DNA of 64,000 bases, taken from positions 1 to 64,000 of the forward strand of contig RSEH01000078.1 in assembly GCA_006503475.1 (NCBI GenBank), in the 5' to 3' direction. The notes under the pieces are model-generated. The model was not told where the DNA came from. It did not search any database and saw nothing but the letters and a program-made list of their open reading frames with translations. Shown one piece after another: positions 1 to 11,000 of this stretch. Each line of letters begins with the position of its first letter. The first letter of the stretch is position 1. The translations under genes and the position numbers were made by a program. The stretch is from Stentor roeselii. Taxonomy: Eukaryota > Ciliophora > Heterotrichea > Heterotrichida > Stentoridae.

Positions 1-1538
1 CTTGCAGTTGTCTATTCGGTTATGAAGAAAAATTAGGAAAATGCTTGAAGTTATATTTTTCTGTTGATATAAAAATTCTAGAGGAGGATAAAGTCTCTTT
101 TTCTTTTCAGGCAGATCTTTTGAAACCTCTTAACATCACTGATGTCAACTTTACGATTAACTCTTTTTTGGTGAAAGCATCAATCGAGATTCAAACTTCA
201 AGAATTTATCATGCGAAAATTTTAATTCCTGAACATTTAAAGAACTTGAAAGGCAGACAACTGTTAATCGAATTCATGTCAAATATAACCTCGACTCAAG
301 GAGCTAGTCTCAAAACTTTGAATCAAAAACTAATGATGCCTGATTATGTACCTGATCAAATTATCGAAAATTTAGAAACCCTGCAAAATACTGGGAAAAC
401 TTTAACTACTGCAGCTGCTGCTGCAGCTTTCACCTCTGGTGCTATTTTGATGAACCCTACAATGATTTTCAACTTATTGAATCTTGTCGAGATGTATTCT
501 TATTCTTTGCTTTTCGATGTGAAATTTCATGAAAAGTTTGTTGAATTTATTCTTAGCTTGAAGCAGACATCAAAAATTCCGAGTGTGCAACTTCCAATAA
601 AAACAACAGAGCAGGATTTACCAAAGAAATTCGGAGTTTATGGAATTAATTCAAGTTTATTTATCGAGAACGGTGGGATTGTAGCTGCTTTTCTTGTTTT
701 GACTAGTTTTATAGCAGTTCTTTCACATTTTTTATCATCCTATGTTCGGCATCGAAGACTGAAGTCGTTCTTTTTGAAATTAAAAAAAACTGTTTATTTT
801 CAATGGTTTTTTCGTATTTGTATTCAGAGTTGTTTTGATTTTGGAGTATTTACTTTACTAAGCTTGAGGTACTCAGATTGCAATGGTTTCATTTATTTTC
901 TTGAAACTATCTCAAGTATTCTTGCAATTGTAATTTTTATTCAGATATTTGTGTTAATTTGTTTTGTTATCTACTCAATTTTAATCATGAAAATTAAATT
1001 TCCACAAACATCAAAAGAACTTGAAATCTTTATTCCTTATTTTTCAAGTCTTTTCGAAGAATTCAATACTGAAAGTTGGAATAATTGCTTGTTTTACCTT
1101 ATCTTTCTAACCAGAAGAATACTTTTGTCAGTTCTTATTATTTTCAGCAATGGAATCATTCAGCTTATGGCGGGGATTTCTTTTTGTTTGATGGTAAAGT
1201 TTAATTAGATGATTTTTTACCTTGGCCTTGTTAAGCCTTTTAAAGAGTATTCTGCGAATATCATTTTATTAGTGAATGAAATGTTGCTTCTTTTGTTTTA
1301 CGGCTCTGTTACAGTAAATATACTTGGAATTGTTGACACTGGTCTTGATGATATTGCAACTTTTGCTATTAAAGTTATCATTATCAACCTTGTAATGAAT
1401 ATCCTTACGAATATTATACAGACTTTTACGAAAGTTGTTAATTTCTTGAGATCAAAATTATGCAAAAAATCTGATAAGATTAACCCGATAGCTGATACAA
1501 CTTTTGTTTTCGGGATTGGTAAAGATACTAAAAATTAG
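1..1538 (+). CDS. Cysteine-rich multipass membrane protein, C-terminal part (5' end outside window)
   Basis: The reading frame is open from the left edge, so the gene is truncated there. About 506 residues are visible. The first ones (C-S-C-L-F-G-Y-E-E-K-L then K-C-L) match the end of the last cysteine repeat in the large gene at 8037-14435, so this is a paralogue seen from its final repeat onward. An extracellular stretch of about 120 residues is followed by an alanine-rich segment (seven Ala, near 410-432) and roughly seven hydrophobic helices. A 15-nt intron (1194-1208) joins the exons between L-M and M-I-F-Y-L-G, the same place as in the paralogue. Ciliates and apicomplexans carry similar cysteine-repeat modular proteins with multipass C-termini. 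That family name is inference. A surface receptor or channel role is possible but not shown. Confidence 0.8.
1194..1208 (+). other. 15-nt spliceosomal intron
   Basis: GTAAAGTTTAATTAG. It is in phase 0, contains the only stop between two exons of one membrane protein, and sits at the same protein position as the intron at 8379-8393. Confidence 0.93.
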
Positions 1539-2327
1539 GATAGTAATTATTTATGTTGAAAGCTGTTTTAATCTTAATTTTCATAAGTTTAAATAATTAT
1601 TTACTCAACTTTGAATCTTTTACTGAGGATCTTTAACAAATCACAGTTAGCTTTCAGTTCAAAACTCTCAATTTACTGAGATTTCTACAAGGCTTAACTT
1701 GGATGAAATGATAAAGTATGAGAATTAAGACAATGGAAAACTTCTCGCATATTTAGATAGCCGCAACATGACAGACATAATTATCTTGAGTTATTTGAAA
1801 AGTTTTACTTCAATCACTCCAGTACTTTTCACAATTGTATGTTTTCTGCATAGATGTATTTCGAAATACAAATGAGTGCTCAAAGCCTTCTTGGATATTC
1901 ATCATCACCAGCAGCATAAATTTTCAATAGTTAATTTTAAAGCTATTAAAAAATTGACTCTATATGATTTGATGAATCAATTTTTCACTGTATTTTAAAT
2001 CTTAGATCTATTATTTTTATTTCGTTGTTTAATGAGGGTTACGAAATTTTAAGAAAAATTGATTGCTCTCTTGAAGATCAGCTATTTTATTAATTATTCA
2101 TAGAAAATATCTGAATGCATTCAATTCTTCAAGTTTATCTTTTGAATAATTGAATTTCTAATAAAGATTATAAGACATAAAGAAATAGGATAATAATTTT
2201 ATAAGAGTTAAAATGGAAGAATTCCTAATATTTATCAATTTTATTTTAGAAGTTCTTAATAATGTTAAAGAACTAAAACTAATATCTCGATTATTTGTAG
2301 TAATATTCTTTTTTCATCTTTATAATT
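1539..2327. other. Spacer, possibly with remains of a decayed gene
   Basis: AT-rich sequence without an intact gene. A 27-codon ORF at 1553 begins like a signal peptide (M-L-K-A-V-L-I-L-I-F-I-S-L). The region after it, about 1620-1880, has one plus frame with unusually long stretches between stops. This could be a decayed secreted or membrane protein gene, but the evidence is compositional only. Confidence 0.3.
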
Positions 2328-2840
2328 ATGTTTTTCTTAAATAATTGTCTAGCAATCTCTCTTGGTTTGGCTTTAGCGTTTACTTGTCCTGATATACCAA
2401 CTTTAACGACCTCGATGATGATTTTGAGTGATACCTCCTTTTGGGTAGTTGGACCTACTTACCCTAACGGTAAATACGCTTCGCTAATGAATGGAAATTC
2501 TAATCCGAACTCTTACACTGGCGGATTTGAAATCTGGGAAACTTCATCAGTGTCAGCATTTCAGGATCAGAAAAATTTAACTTTTACAAAAGACATTGAG
2601 GTACCTTCAAAAAAGATTTATGCAAGTATCATTTATTTCAATGTTGACGATCGAGGGTATTTTTATCTTAATGGGAACTTTACTAACTGCTTCACGAACT
2701 CTTGGATTCCAAATAGTGCAATGACTTGTGATGTTACTTCTTATATAAAGATTGGATTAAATACACTCAAGGCAGTTGTTATCAATGCTGGTGGAGGTGC
2801 GTTTTTTAGCTTTAGATTAGAAATAATTCTTTCAGGGTAG
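2328..2840 (+). CDS. Small secreted jelly-roll (galactose-binding-like) protein
   Basis: The 170-residue protein starts with a hydrophobic signal peptide (residues 1-18, ending near A-F-T-C). The rest is one beta-rich module. Residues about 100-168 carry Y-F-N-V-D-D-R-G-Y-F-Y-L-N-G, then C-D-V-T-S-Y-I, then G-L-N-T-L-K-A-V-V-I-N-A-G-G-G. This order (strand, L-N-G turn, D-V-T-S, G-x-N-T-L, V-x-N-x-G-G) is typical of galactose-binding-like jelly-roll domains in secreted carbohydrate-binding proteins. The two cysteines at C-F and C-D-V could pair. There are no membrane segments after the signal, so a secreted or surface lectin-like protein is likely. The ligand is unknown. Confidence 0.7.
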   Translation: MFFLNNCLAISLGLALAFTCPDIPTLTTSMMILSDTSFWVVGPTYPNGKYASLMNGNSNPNSYTGGFEIWETSSVSAFQDQKNLTFTKDIEVPSKKIYASIIYFNVDDRGYFYLNGNFTNCFTNSWIPNSAMTCDVTSYIKIGLNTLKAVVINAGGGAFFSFRLEIILSG

Positions 2841-4167
2841 TCTTATCATGGTTCTCGACACAATCATATAATTAGTATTCTTTTCAATGAGTTTAGAGTA
2901 TTATTAAGATAAACTTACATCAAAAGAAAAACCTTTAAAAATTTGGTAAAACTTGAATTAGTTGAATAAGTTGTAATTAAAGGATCAGGAATTAAAATAT
3001 TTGCAGAAATTTGGAAAAAATCTTTAGAAATCCAGAATATTATTCGTGAAATAGCAAACTCTACTAAATTCATTAAAATTTCAGTACTATATTTTTAGAT
3101 TAACTAAAAAATAATGATATTGCTTTTAAGACCTCGGCAACATGAAGGCATTCTTAAAAAATCTTTCAATGATAACTATAAATCTTGAAAGTTGTAAAAT
3201 TTTTATATATTTGTAAAAATAATTTTTGCTTAATATGCAAGCATTATAGTTTTACCATATATATGCCTGCTCACGTATTTGATTCGGATTTCTTTCAATA
3301 ATTAAAAATAATTTGAGGGCTACCTAATTTATTTATAGAAACACTTTTAGAGCACTGAATAGTTTTAAATTTTCCTAATATAAGGGAAATTTTTTAGTTA
3401 ACAAATCTTTAATTAAACTCATCTTAAATACTTCTACCCTTTACATTTATTATCTTTGATTAGCCTTTAAAAGGTTAATAATAAAATTATATGCTTAAAA
3501 CACTTCAGATCATAAGAAATTAAGAAAAAATATTATAAGATTAAATTTTAGTTATAGTAATCAATAGCATATCCTGTTTAATTCTCAAACTAATATTTTT
3601 GAGTTTCTGTTAAAGAAATGATCTAATACCAATTGTTTATCACTAGAAGTTTCTTGAATAGATTCACCCAAGGTTTAAAATTTTAGATTCAGAATATAAT
3701 CAAAATGCATTTAATCATTCTTCTTAAGGTTTTCTCTTTTAATCAAAATATTCAAATGACATAATCTTTTTCTGAAACGAAATCTATTATAATAAATAGC
3801 GATTATAAGTTTAATTAATTTTTCAGGCCATAATATAAAGTTTGAGTGATTACCTTATTACTAAAATTAGAGGATTATTTTGACTAAAATCACTTGAAAA
3901 ACTGCCAATTAATAAATTTTACTATGGTTCAAATTTAGACTCAGATAAAATTGTAAAAAGAATCAAGGATAAAAAATTCTATTCAAACTACCCAAACTAA
4001 AAACTTTAAAATCTAAACCAAAATTCTTACCTTTTACATCGAATCAAGTTTTATGATAAAATTAATAGAATGCAATTAAGATTTCTCATGAAAATACGAA
4101 TTTATTATCAAAAACTTTCAATCAATACCCGCTTTGCCTTCCTATTCATAATTATTCTAAGGATAAA
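2841..4167. other. Long AT-rich spacer
   Basis: About 1.3 kb with no open frame of useful length on either strand. Stops occur at the density expected for AT-rich DNA. The last 250 bases before the next gene become A/C-rich, as upstream of other plus-strand genes here. No repeat, tRNA or mobile element was recognised. Confidence 0.6.
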
Positions 4168-5793
4168 ATGGACTTCATTTTAAATGATCTAGACAACGAA
4201 AACCTTTGGCCGAACACCAGCGATTCAGAAAAAGAATCAAGTCAAGATTCAATAAAAAGTTCCAGCAAAAAGTCTTTCAATCTCACCGAAAATCCTTCAG
4301 AAAGTGAAAATTCTGAAGACAGTCAAAAAATGAATGAATACTTCTCGTCGAAATTTTCTAGTCAGAACCTAAAAGAATCAAAAAAGGCTGAATCCAAACA
4401 AACCATCTTAAAGTCTTTCACAAGCACCCCGAAGACTCTATTGAAATCAAAAACACCCTACGAACATCCAGAAAACCTGAAAGATCGAAAAGTTAAAGAA
4501 ATAAAGCGAACCTCTCTAGACGAAGAAAAAGCTTCAATCATTATTTTAACCCATGAAGAAAACTTAGAATTAAATGAACTGCAAAGAAAAATCGAAGAAA
4601 CCAAAAACGAGACTCAAGAATTATTAACAAAAAGCGAGCGAGACTTAAAACAAAGAAACCAAGAAGAAATTTTTAATCAAAGGAAAAAATTTGATGAGAT
4701 TTTTAAAAATTTTATAAGTTTCGATCATATTCAAGAGGATCTTGGAAAAAAGGAACTCAATCAATTTGAAGGCAGAATTTTTGAAATCGCTCAAGAAATG
4801 CAGATCATTGAAAATGAAATTGTTAAAAGATCTCAAGAAATCCAATCTTTGAAAAATTTGAATAGGGAAAGCTTTCAAAATGAACTGAAGGGAAGAGAAA
4901 ATTTTCTCAACTCTTTAGCGAAAAAAGTCAGTCTTGAAAAAAGAGTGCAGAAAATTATGAGCTTGTCTCTTGAAAAAAAAGAAAAATATCTTAGGAACTT
5001 TTATGAGAAGGAGATGAACTTCGTTAAAATTTCAATGAGATTGGCTAAAGATTCTCATAAAAATTTTACTCATTTTTTGAATGATTCAATAGGTGAGTAC
5101 ACAATGCTTATTAGCCAGGTCAAAGAAAAACAAGAGTTATTGAAATACAAACTTGAAAGTAAAAGAAAGGATAAACAGAAAAGATTTGAAGAGTTGATGG
5201 ACACGGTTAGAAATAAAGAAGAGATATTTAAACATCAAATGATTGCTCTATATTCTAACAATAAAGATCTTTCTAGTCTCAAAGAAAAACTTGATCTCCT
5301 TGAATCGAACCTAAAAATACCTCGTAAAAATTATGAAAAACTTGAAAAAGACCTAAAAATAAGAACTTTAGAAGTCGAAGGTCTCGAAATCAGTCACAAA
5401 GAACTTCAATCAAAAATAAAAAATCTTGAAACTGAAATTCACGAAATGAAAAATCTGATAATGAAGGCCGAATTCGAAATCCCACATAAAATTAAAACAA
5501 TAAATTACCTTAAATTATCGCTTGAGAATGAAAATCACAGGCTTTTGGTTAGTGAATCTCGCATTACTGAAGATTTAAAAAAGGTAAAAAACTTTCAAGC
5601 ATCTTCAGCCTATATACTGAAGAGAACTCAAGGAACCCTTTATAATTTTTCAGAAGATTTTCATGAAGTATGCGAAGTTTTGAATGGAGCACTTATTTTA
5701 GAGATGAATGAAAAATACCAGGATGAGGAAAATAATCAGGATGAGGAAAATTTTGAGGAAGAAGAAAATTTTGATAAAAATGATTTTAGTTAA
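4168..5793 (+). CDS. Long coiled-coil protein, hypothetical
   Basis: The 541-residue protein has a Ser/Glu/Lys-rich, probably disordered N-terminus (residues 1-125) with runs such as S-D-S-E-K-E-S-S. An almost continuous charged coiled coil follows (about 130-500) with heptad Leu/Ile and many Glu/Lys. The tail is acidic, with imperfect Q-D-E-E-N and E-E-E-E-N-F repeats. There are no cysteine motifs or membrane segments. Such proteins are common in ciliate cortex, basal-body and cytoskeletal structures, but no family can be assigned. The start follows a GATAAAATG context and is the first ATG of the frame. Confidence 0.75.
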   Translation: MDFILNDLDNENLWPNTSDSEKESSQDSIKSSSKKSFNLTENPSESENSEDSQKMNEYFSSKFSSQNLKESKKAESKQTILKSFTSTPKTLLKSKTPYEHPENLKDRKVKEIKRTSLDEEKASIIILTHEENLELNELQRKIEETKNETQELLTKSERDLKQRNQEEIFNQRKKFDEIFKNFISFDHIQEDLGKKELNQFEGRIFEIAQEMQIIENEIVKRSQEIQSLKNLNRESFQNELKGRENFLNSLAKKVSLEKRVQKIMSLSLEKKEKYLRNFYEKEMNFVKISMRLAKDSHKNFTHFLNDSIGEYTMLISQVKEKQELLKYKLESKRKDKQKRFEELMDTVRNKEEIFKHQMIALYSNNKDLSSLKEKLDLLESNLKIPRKNYEKLEKDLKIRTLEVEGLEISHKELQSKIKNLETEIHEMKNLIMKAEFEIPHKIKTINYLKLSLENENHRLLVSESRITEDLKKVKNFQASSAYILKRTQGTLYNFSEDFHEVCEVLNGALILEMNEKYQDEENNQDEENFEEEENFDKNDFS

Positions 5794-6255
5794 ATTTAAT
5801 AATTAATAAGATTAAACATTAGAATAGAGAAAGTCTTCAAAGTTCATATTAAGTTTAAAATTGAGCAAATTTATGTTGATATTTAAATCAATTTTCACTA
5901 ATAAATTAATTATCAAATCATGAAATCAATTCAGTTATTTATCGGCTAATAATTAGAATATAATTTTATACAATTCTATCAATTGTTAAACTATGAAATG
6001 ACTTTGTTATCCTAAAAACATTAAAAAACTTAAAACTTAAACCAAAAAACTCAAGTAGTTAGAAATGATCCAGTCTATCACCTATTAGTTAAAATTACTT
6101 TATCCACAAACATGATTCTTAAAACAATATAAGTACATTAGAAAGTTTATCAATTCGCACACTTAATCATTTTAATCATCTTACTGAAAAACATGCTAGA
6201 ATAAAAACAACTAAAAACAATCCACCTATAAAATAAAAAATTAAAAAAAAATATC
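5794..6255. other. Spacer between convergent genes
   Basis: AT-rich sequence between the 3' ends of the coiled-coil gene and the cysteine-rich gene. Nothing else was recognised. Confidence 0.6.
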
Positions 6256-7512
6256 TTATTTATTAACTTTCTTTTCCTGAATGTTTTTCTTAGCAGCTTG
6301 TAACTTACTCTGCTTCACTTCCTTATAATCAGCAATTTGATAATATTTTTCACAGCACATTTTAAGTATTATCTGTTCATTATAATCATCCCAGGCAATA
6401 TCATGTTTGCAACTATCACACTTTAAATCATTTAATCGATTCCTGCATGTCCAGCAAACATATTTCGTGATAGAAATCCCCGGATTGAAGCAATCATAAC
6501 AAACAACATCTCCACAGATTAAAGTCAAATATTTATATTTATCAAGAGAACATCGAAAGCAATTCCTCTTTTCCTTTATTTGATCAAAATTCTTATTCAA
6601 ACATTTTTTCTTGAAGCAAAAATCATTTTTCGCACATCTGATGCAACCCCTATGAGCACATTTTTTAAAAAGGTCCTGCTCACAATAAGACCCACAAGTC
6701 GAGCAAGGAGAACTTTTGATAGAAATTTTGTGACACTTGATACATTTTTCTTCAGTGACTATGCACTGCTTACAAGCATGATGACCACATCCTAATTGCA
6801 TCACATTTCCTCGAGAACAATTAAAACAAATCGATTTTGAATCATAGCACAATTTGCAAATTCCTTCTTTTTTACATTCAGTGCAAGACCGATGTCGGCA
6901 GTCATTGTTAAGAGAAATTTTTTCCTTGAGATTTAAACAAAAATCACAAAAATTTTTACATTCTTCGAAACTTGCTCCATGAAAAGTTTGGCAAAATTCG
7001 CAAAGAATTTTAGAATTTTCTTTTATTTCCTCAAATCTTTCATCATTTTGACCAGGTTTTGACATGGGTTCGGTCTTTTCGTGGGAATTCGGGTCATTAG
7101 GATTAATAGGCTTGGGAAGTTTATTATTTTCAGGTATTTGAATTGATTTTAGAAGCTTTTCTTGGGTTTTCTCTTGAAATTTAAACTGTGAGGAGACTAT
7201 TGACGATGGGCTTGTGATCATTTTTTCTTTTGGACTTTGATGAGAGTTTTTGTGAACTGGACTTGGAATAATTGGAGGTTGAATGATTGATTTTACTTCT
7301 TTTTGCTCTTCGACTTCCAATGTTTTGAGCCGCTTTTGACTTTGGCAGTAGTCTTTGATGATTAATACTGATACATTGCAATGAAGGCATTTTTCAAGGC
7401 TTTTTAAGTTCAAGGCTTTGCAGCTTTGGCATAATTTGTGATGATTTCCAAAGTTCACTTCTTGATGGCCTGGCTCGTAGCATTTGATGCAAGTTATGCT
7501 GCAATCACTCAT
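6256..7512 (-). CDS. Tandem zinc-finger (B-box/RING-like) cysteine-rich protein
   Basis: The 418-residue protein begins with a Cys pair cluster (C-I-K-C, C-Q-S-C, C-L-H-C; residues 8-50). A Pro/Ser/Lys-rich linker (about 60-165) follows. From about 170 to 390 there are many zinc-ligand groups of the form C-x2-C ... C-x-H-x2-C-x2-C, for example C-G-H-H-A-C-K-Q-C, C-A-H-R-G-C-I-R-C and C-G-D-V-V-C-Y-D-C. These resemble repeated RING or B-box-like half-fingers. The C-terminus is a lysine-rich helix. A scaffold or ubiquitin-ligase role is plausible, but no catalytic feature is seen. It is distinct from the RBR family at 18-26 kb, although it shares the C-G-D-x-V-C-x-D-C pattern. Confidence 0.7.
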   Translation of the reverse strand: MSDCSITCIKCYEPGHQEVNFGNHHKLCQSCKALNLKSLEKCLHCNVSVLIIKDYCQSQKRLKTLEVEEQKEVKSIIQPPIIPSPVHKNSHQSPKEKMITSPSSIVSSQFKFQEKTQEKLLKSIQIPENNKLPKPINPNDPNSHEKTEPMSKPGQNDERFEEIKENSKILCEFCQTFHGASFEECKNFCDFCLNLKEKISLNNDCRHRSCTECKKEGICKLCYDSKSICFNCSRGNVMQLGCGHHACKQCIVTEEKCIKCHKISIKSSPCSTCGSYCEQDLFKKCAHRGCIRCAKNDFCFKKKCLNKNFDQIKEKRNCFRCSLDKYKYLTLICGDVVCYDCFNPGISITKYVCWTCRNRLNDLKCDSCKHDIAWDDYNEQIILKMCCEKYYQIADYKEVKQSKLQAAKKNIQEKKVNK

Positions 7513-8036
7513 TTTATAGAATTTTTAAATAATGGAAAGCTTATGAAGAGTTTGGGTAATTTGAAGGAGTTTGAAAAATTTGAATATTTAAGGGAAATGC
7601 CAAAGATTTCAATTTTATATACTCTTGATTTCTATAAAAGAAATATATTCGGCGAATTGAATTTCTAATAAAACTTGGTAAAGATGATTTTTATTCGATG
7701 TAGGTTTATATTAAAGGTATTAACTGAATGGATGATAGAGTTAAGTGTTAATTTAATTGAGTTAAATCTCTGTTTTGAGTAAAATTTCTCAAAAATTAAA
7801 AGAGTCTATTAAATCTATTTTTTATCATTTTGTAGTTTAGTAATAAAAATTCATCTTTCAATCAATCCTCTTTTAATTAAATGTTATAATTACGCAAAGA
7901 ATATATTTTAAGTTATTGAATCTAAGAAATTATTTAGTAAATGATTGATCCTTAAAATTTAATAACTATCTTTTCAAGTCTAGTTCAACTAAGAATACTT
8001 TAAGAACTCCTTTCAAACCTTAATATTTTTAGCTAA
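7513..8036. other. Spacer upstream of the zinc-finger gene and downstream of the giant gene
   Basis: AT-rich. The first 150 bases are G/T-rich on the plus strand, that is A/C-rich on the coding strand of the gene at 6256-7512, as seen upstream of other genes here. No further feature was recognised. Confidence 0.55.
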
Positions 8037-11000
8037 TTAATCTTTATCAAAAAGTTCACCTATTTTTATTGGCCTGTTGCGAATATGATATTCAGTGCTG
8101 ACCTCATTTTGCACCAAATTTCTCTTCGACAGCCTATCCTTAATCTTATGAAACAAACAAACAACTCCATGCAAAAGAGAGAAAAAGCAGTTAAACGCCC
8201 AGGAGCAAGTAACAACATTGAAACAATGCCTTTTCACATCAAACTCACCGTCCTTTTCAGCGATCTGATAATAAAATATCAAGCAAATCATAATAAAAGT
8301 AAGTATTTCATTGATTAAATGAAGTAAGTTCATAATCTTCGACTTAAAACAAAAGCTTGCACCCAAATAAAAAATCATCTAAATAAACCTCACAGTCATC
8401 GAAACAACTGACGATAAAATCAATCGAATCACAGAAGAAACTGGAAAAAAAATCAAGGCAGCGACCATTAATCTCCTCACAAAAAACAAATGATGAAAAA
8501 CCAAAGAAATCTTATTTTCCTTGAAATTCTTGAAAAGATATCCGAACTTCGAATCAATCACTTCTTTTTCTTGATATGAACTGCAACTTCTCTTGTAAAA
8601 AACGTAAAAAACGTACCCAAAAGCACTGAACTGCACGACCTAAATAATGCTAACCAGAATAAAAACACTCAACGAGTAATCAAATATGTCAAGACTGCTA
8701 CTCCAGGCCTTCAACGACAACGAGTACCCTGAAGTTATTAAAAATTCCAAAGAAGTCTGCAACCAGAACTCCAAAAAAATTTTAAAACGAAAATAATCCC
8801 GAATCACTGAAAACTTCGGAAATTTCTTCACCAAAAAGCCAGAAAAACAAGAAATAATCAAAAATAACAAAAAAATCACTGAAAAAATTACCAAGTTTGT
8901 ACCTGAATTTACTATCATTTTGTTTGACTCGAAGCCATATGCTACGAAATTTTGATTTAAATCGACTTCTGATGATTTTGAAGAAGATTTCGCAATTAAG
9001 TTTGGAATATTTTTTTGTATTCGCACTGATCTTAAAAATTCTAGAAGGGGTTCTGGAAGGTCTACTTCGAAAAGACTTATTGTTGAGAAGATTTCAGCGA
9101 AATTCATGAAGTTGAAAAGACTGGTTAAATCCATTGTCATGATTCCAGATATCGCTGAAATCCCTAAAATCGCTAAAATTGCTTGTCTTGCATATTTTCT
9201 AGATTCTTCTGTTTTTAAATCTTCTTCTTCGTCGAGGATCACTGTCATTTCTGCTGTTTTATTGAAAAGTGAAGAGTGACTCAGTGAATCAAGTTTTTCA
9301 AATAAAAACTCGATTTTGTTGGTTTTTTGAAGATTTTTAATGAATTGGATTTGAAAAGTGAATTTGTTGATTTCTTTTATTTTGAAACTTGTGGATTTTC
9401 CATTAATTAAAACTTTCAAACTTTTTTGAATTGACTCTTTTTTTACCCCTTCTGAGAAAAGTAGATTGATTTCTTTGTTGATATTCGTATTAATATAGAC
9501 ATAAAACATCGATTTGATACATTTCAAGTCAAATTCTTTGAAACCTAATTCGCAGACACAGATGTCGCCTTGCTTTTGAGAATTTTTTATGCATGATGAG
9601 CATTTGTTGAGGGTTATGCATTCTGAACAAAGTGCATTGCAAGGCTCACAGGTTTTGGATTTAGATTCGAAATATTGACCGGAAAGGCAAGTTTGACAAG
9701 TGTTGTTTATCAAAGCAGTTCCTTCATTACAAGCAAGACATGAATTTTGTTCGTAATTCTGGCAAGACTTGCAGTTAGGATCTAAACACATTCCACAATT
9801 CTTATCATCTCTGCATCCTTGAGAGCATTCTTTCTTGCAATTTAAACATGTTTTCGAAGTTTCATTATAGTACTCATCCAAATTGCAAATCGGTAAACAT
9901 TCCCCAAATGCCGGACACTCAATACAACCATCACAAAAATCAAACCAAACAACCGTCTCAAAGTTATTAAAATTAACTTGAAACACAAAACCATGAAAAC
10001 TACTAATCAAGTCAGTTCCAATCAATAAAAAGCTTTTTCCATCTCTAAAAGGTTCTGGTCTCAAATACATGAAAACCTCAAAATCATCCCCAATTCCAAG
10101 TTTCACAACAGAAAAGTTAAAATACAAAATTTCAATTGAAACAAAAGCCCAACGACTGGGCTGAAAAGACCTGATCATCGAGTAAGACATGTTAAACACT
10201 TCAAGTTCAATCATCAAATAACTTGAGTTTTGGGAACATCTAAAGACCAGCGGATTCCAATTCTCAAAATAATCAAAAATTGTGAAAATCGGGCCGTTAT
10301 CCAAAAGACGAATCCAAAAACTCAATTCAAAAGTATTCGAAAATAAAAAACTCGAAGCAACTTGAGAAACTTCTAAACAAGTCTCATGACCATTAAAATA
10401 AACTCCTCTTGAAATAATAGGAAAAGGGTCTGATGTGCTTTGAATGATTTTCAAGTTTTCTTTACAAGACCTGGATTTGATTTTTTTTGAAAAGTCAGAG
10501 ATTTCTATTGAATTTTCTTGAAATTTCAGAGAAATTAACTCATTTGTAAAGAAACAACTTTCGTTTAAAGAAGAAGAACCGATGGGACATGAAGTGTAAC
10601 AAACGCCATTCATCAGGCTTTTCAAGCAGGAAGTGCAAGAGTAAAAAGTCTTGTTGAAGCAGGTGAGGCAGTCTTCATGGCAAGGATGACATCTTCCGTT
10701 TTCTAAGTATTTCCCTGGGGCACACACACAAAAGTCCCTTATTGAAGTGAATGATTCAGGGCAATGTAGACATTCTTGACTGCAAATGAAGCAATTCGGC
10801 TTGTAGTCGTTTTTGCAATCTAGGCAGTACCTTGAGCAGTTCGAGCATATTTTAAGTGATTCGTTCCAGAAGTGGTTTTCAGGGCAAAAGCAGTCTCCTG
10901 TGAGTTGAGGGGTAAGTCCCCAATCGCACTCTAAGCAGTCACTTCTTTCTTTGCCTGAGCAGTCTAGACAGGTTTCATGACAAGGCTCGCAAAAACCACT

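Noticed and set aside
1519-1538. GTAAAGATACTAAAAATTAG as an intron extending the first gene
   Set aside because: It is 20 nt, while every supported intron here is 15 nt. The sequence after it offers no matching exon.
2841-4167. Long plus frame that would be open if all stops were read through
   Set aside because: Stop density is close to that expected for random AT-rich sequence, and the translation shows no motif.
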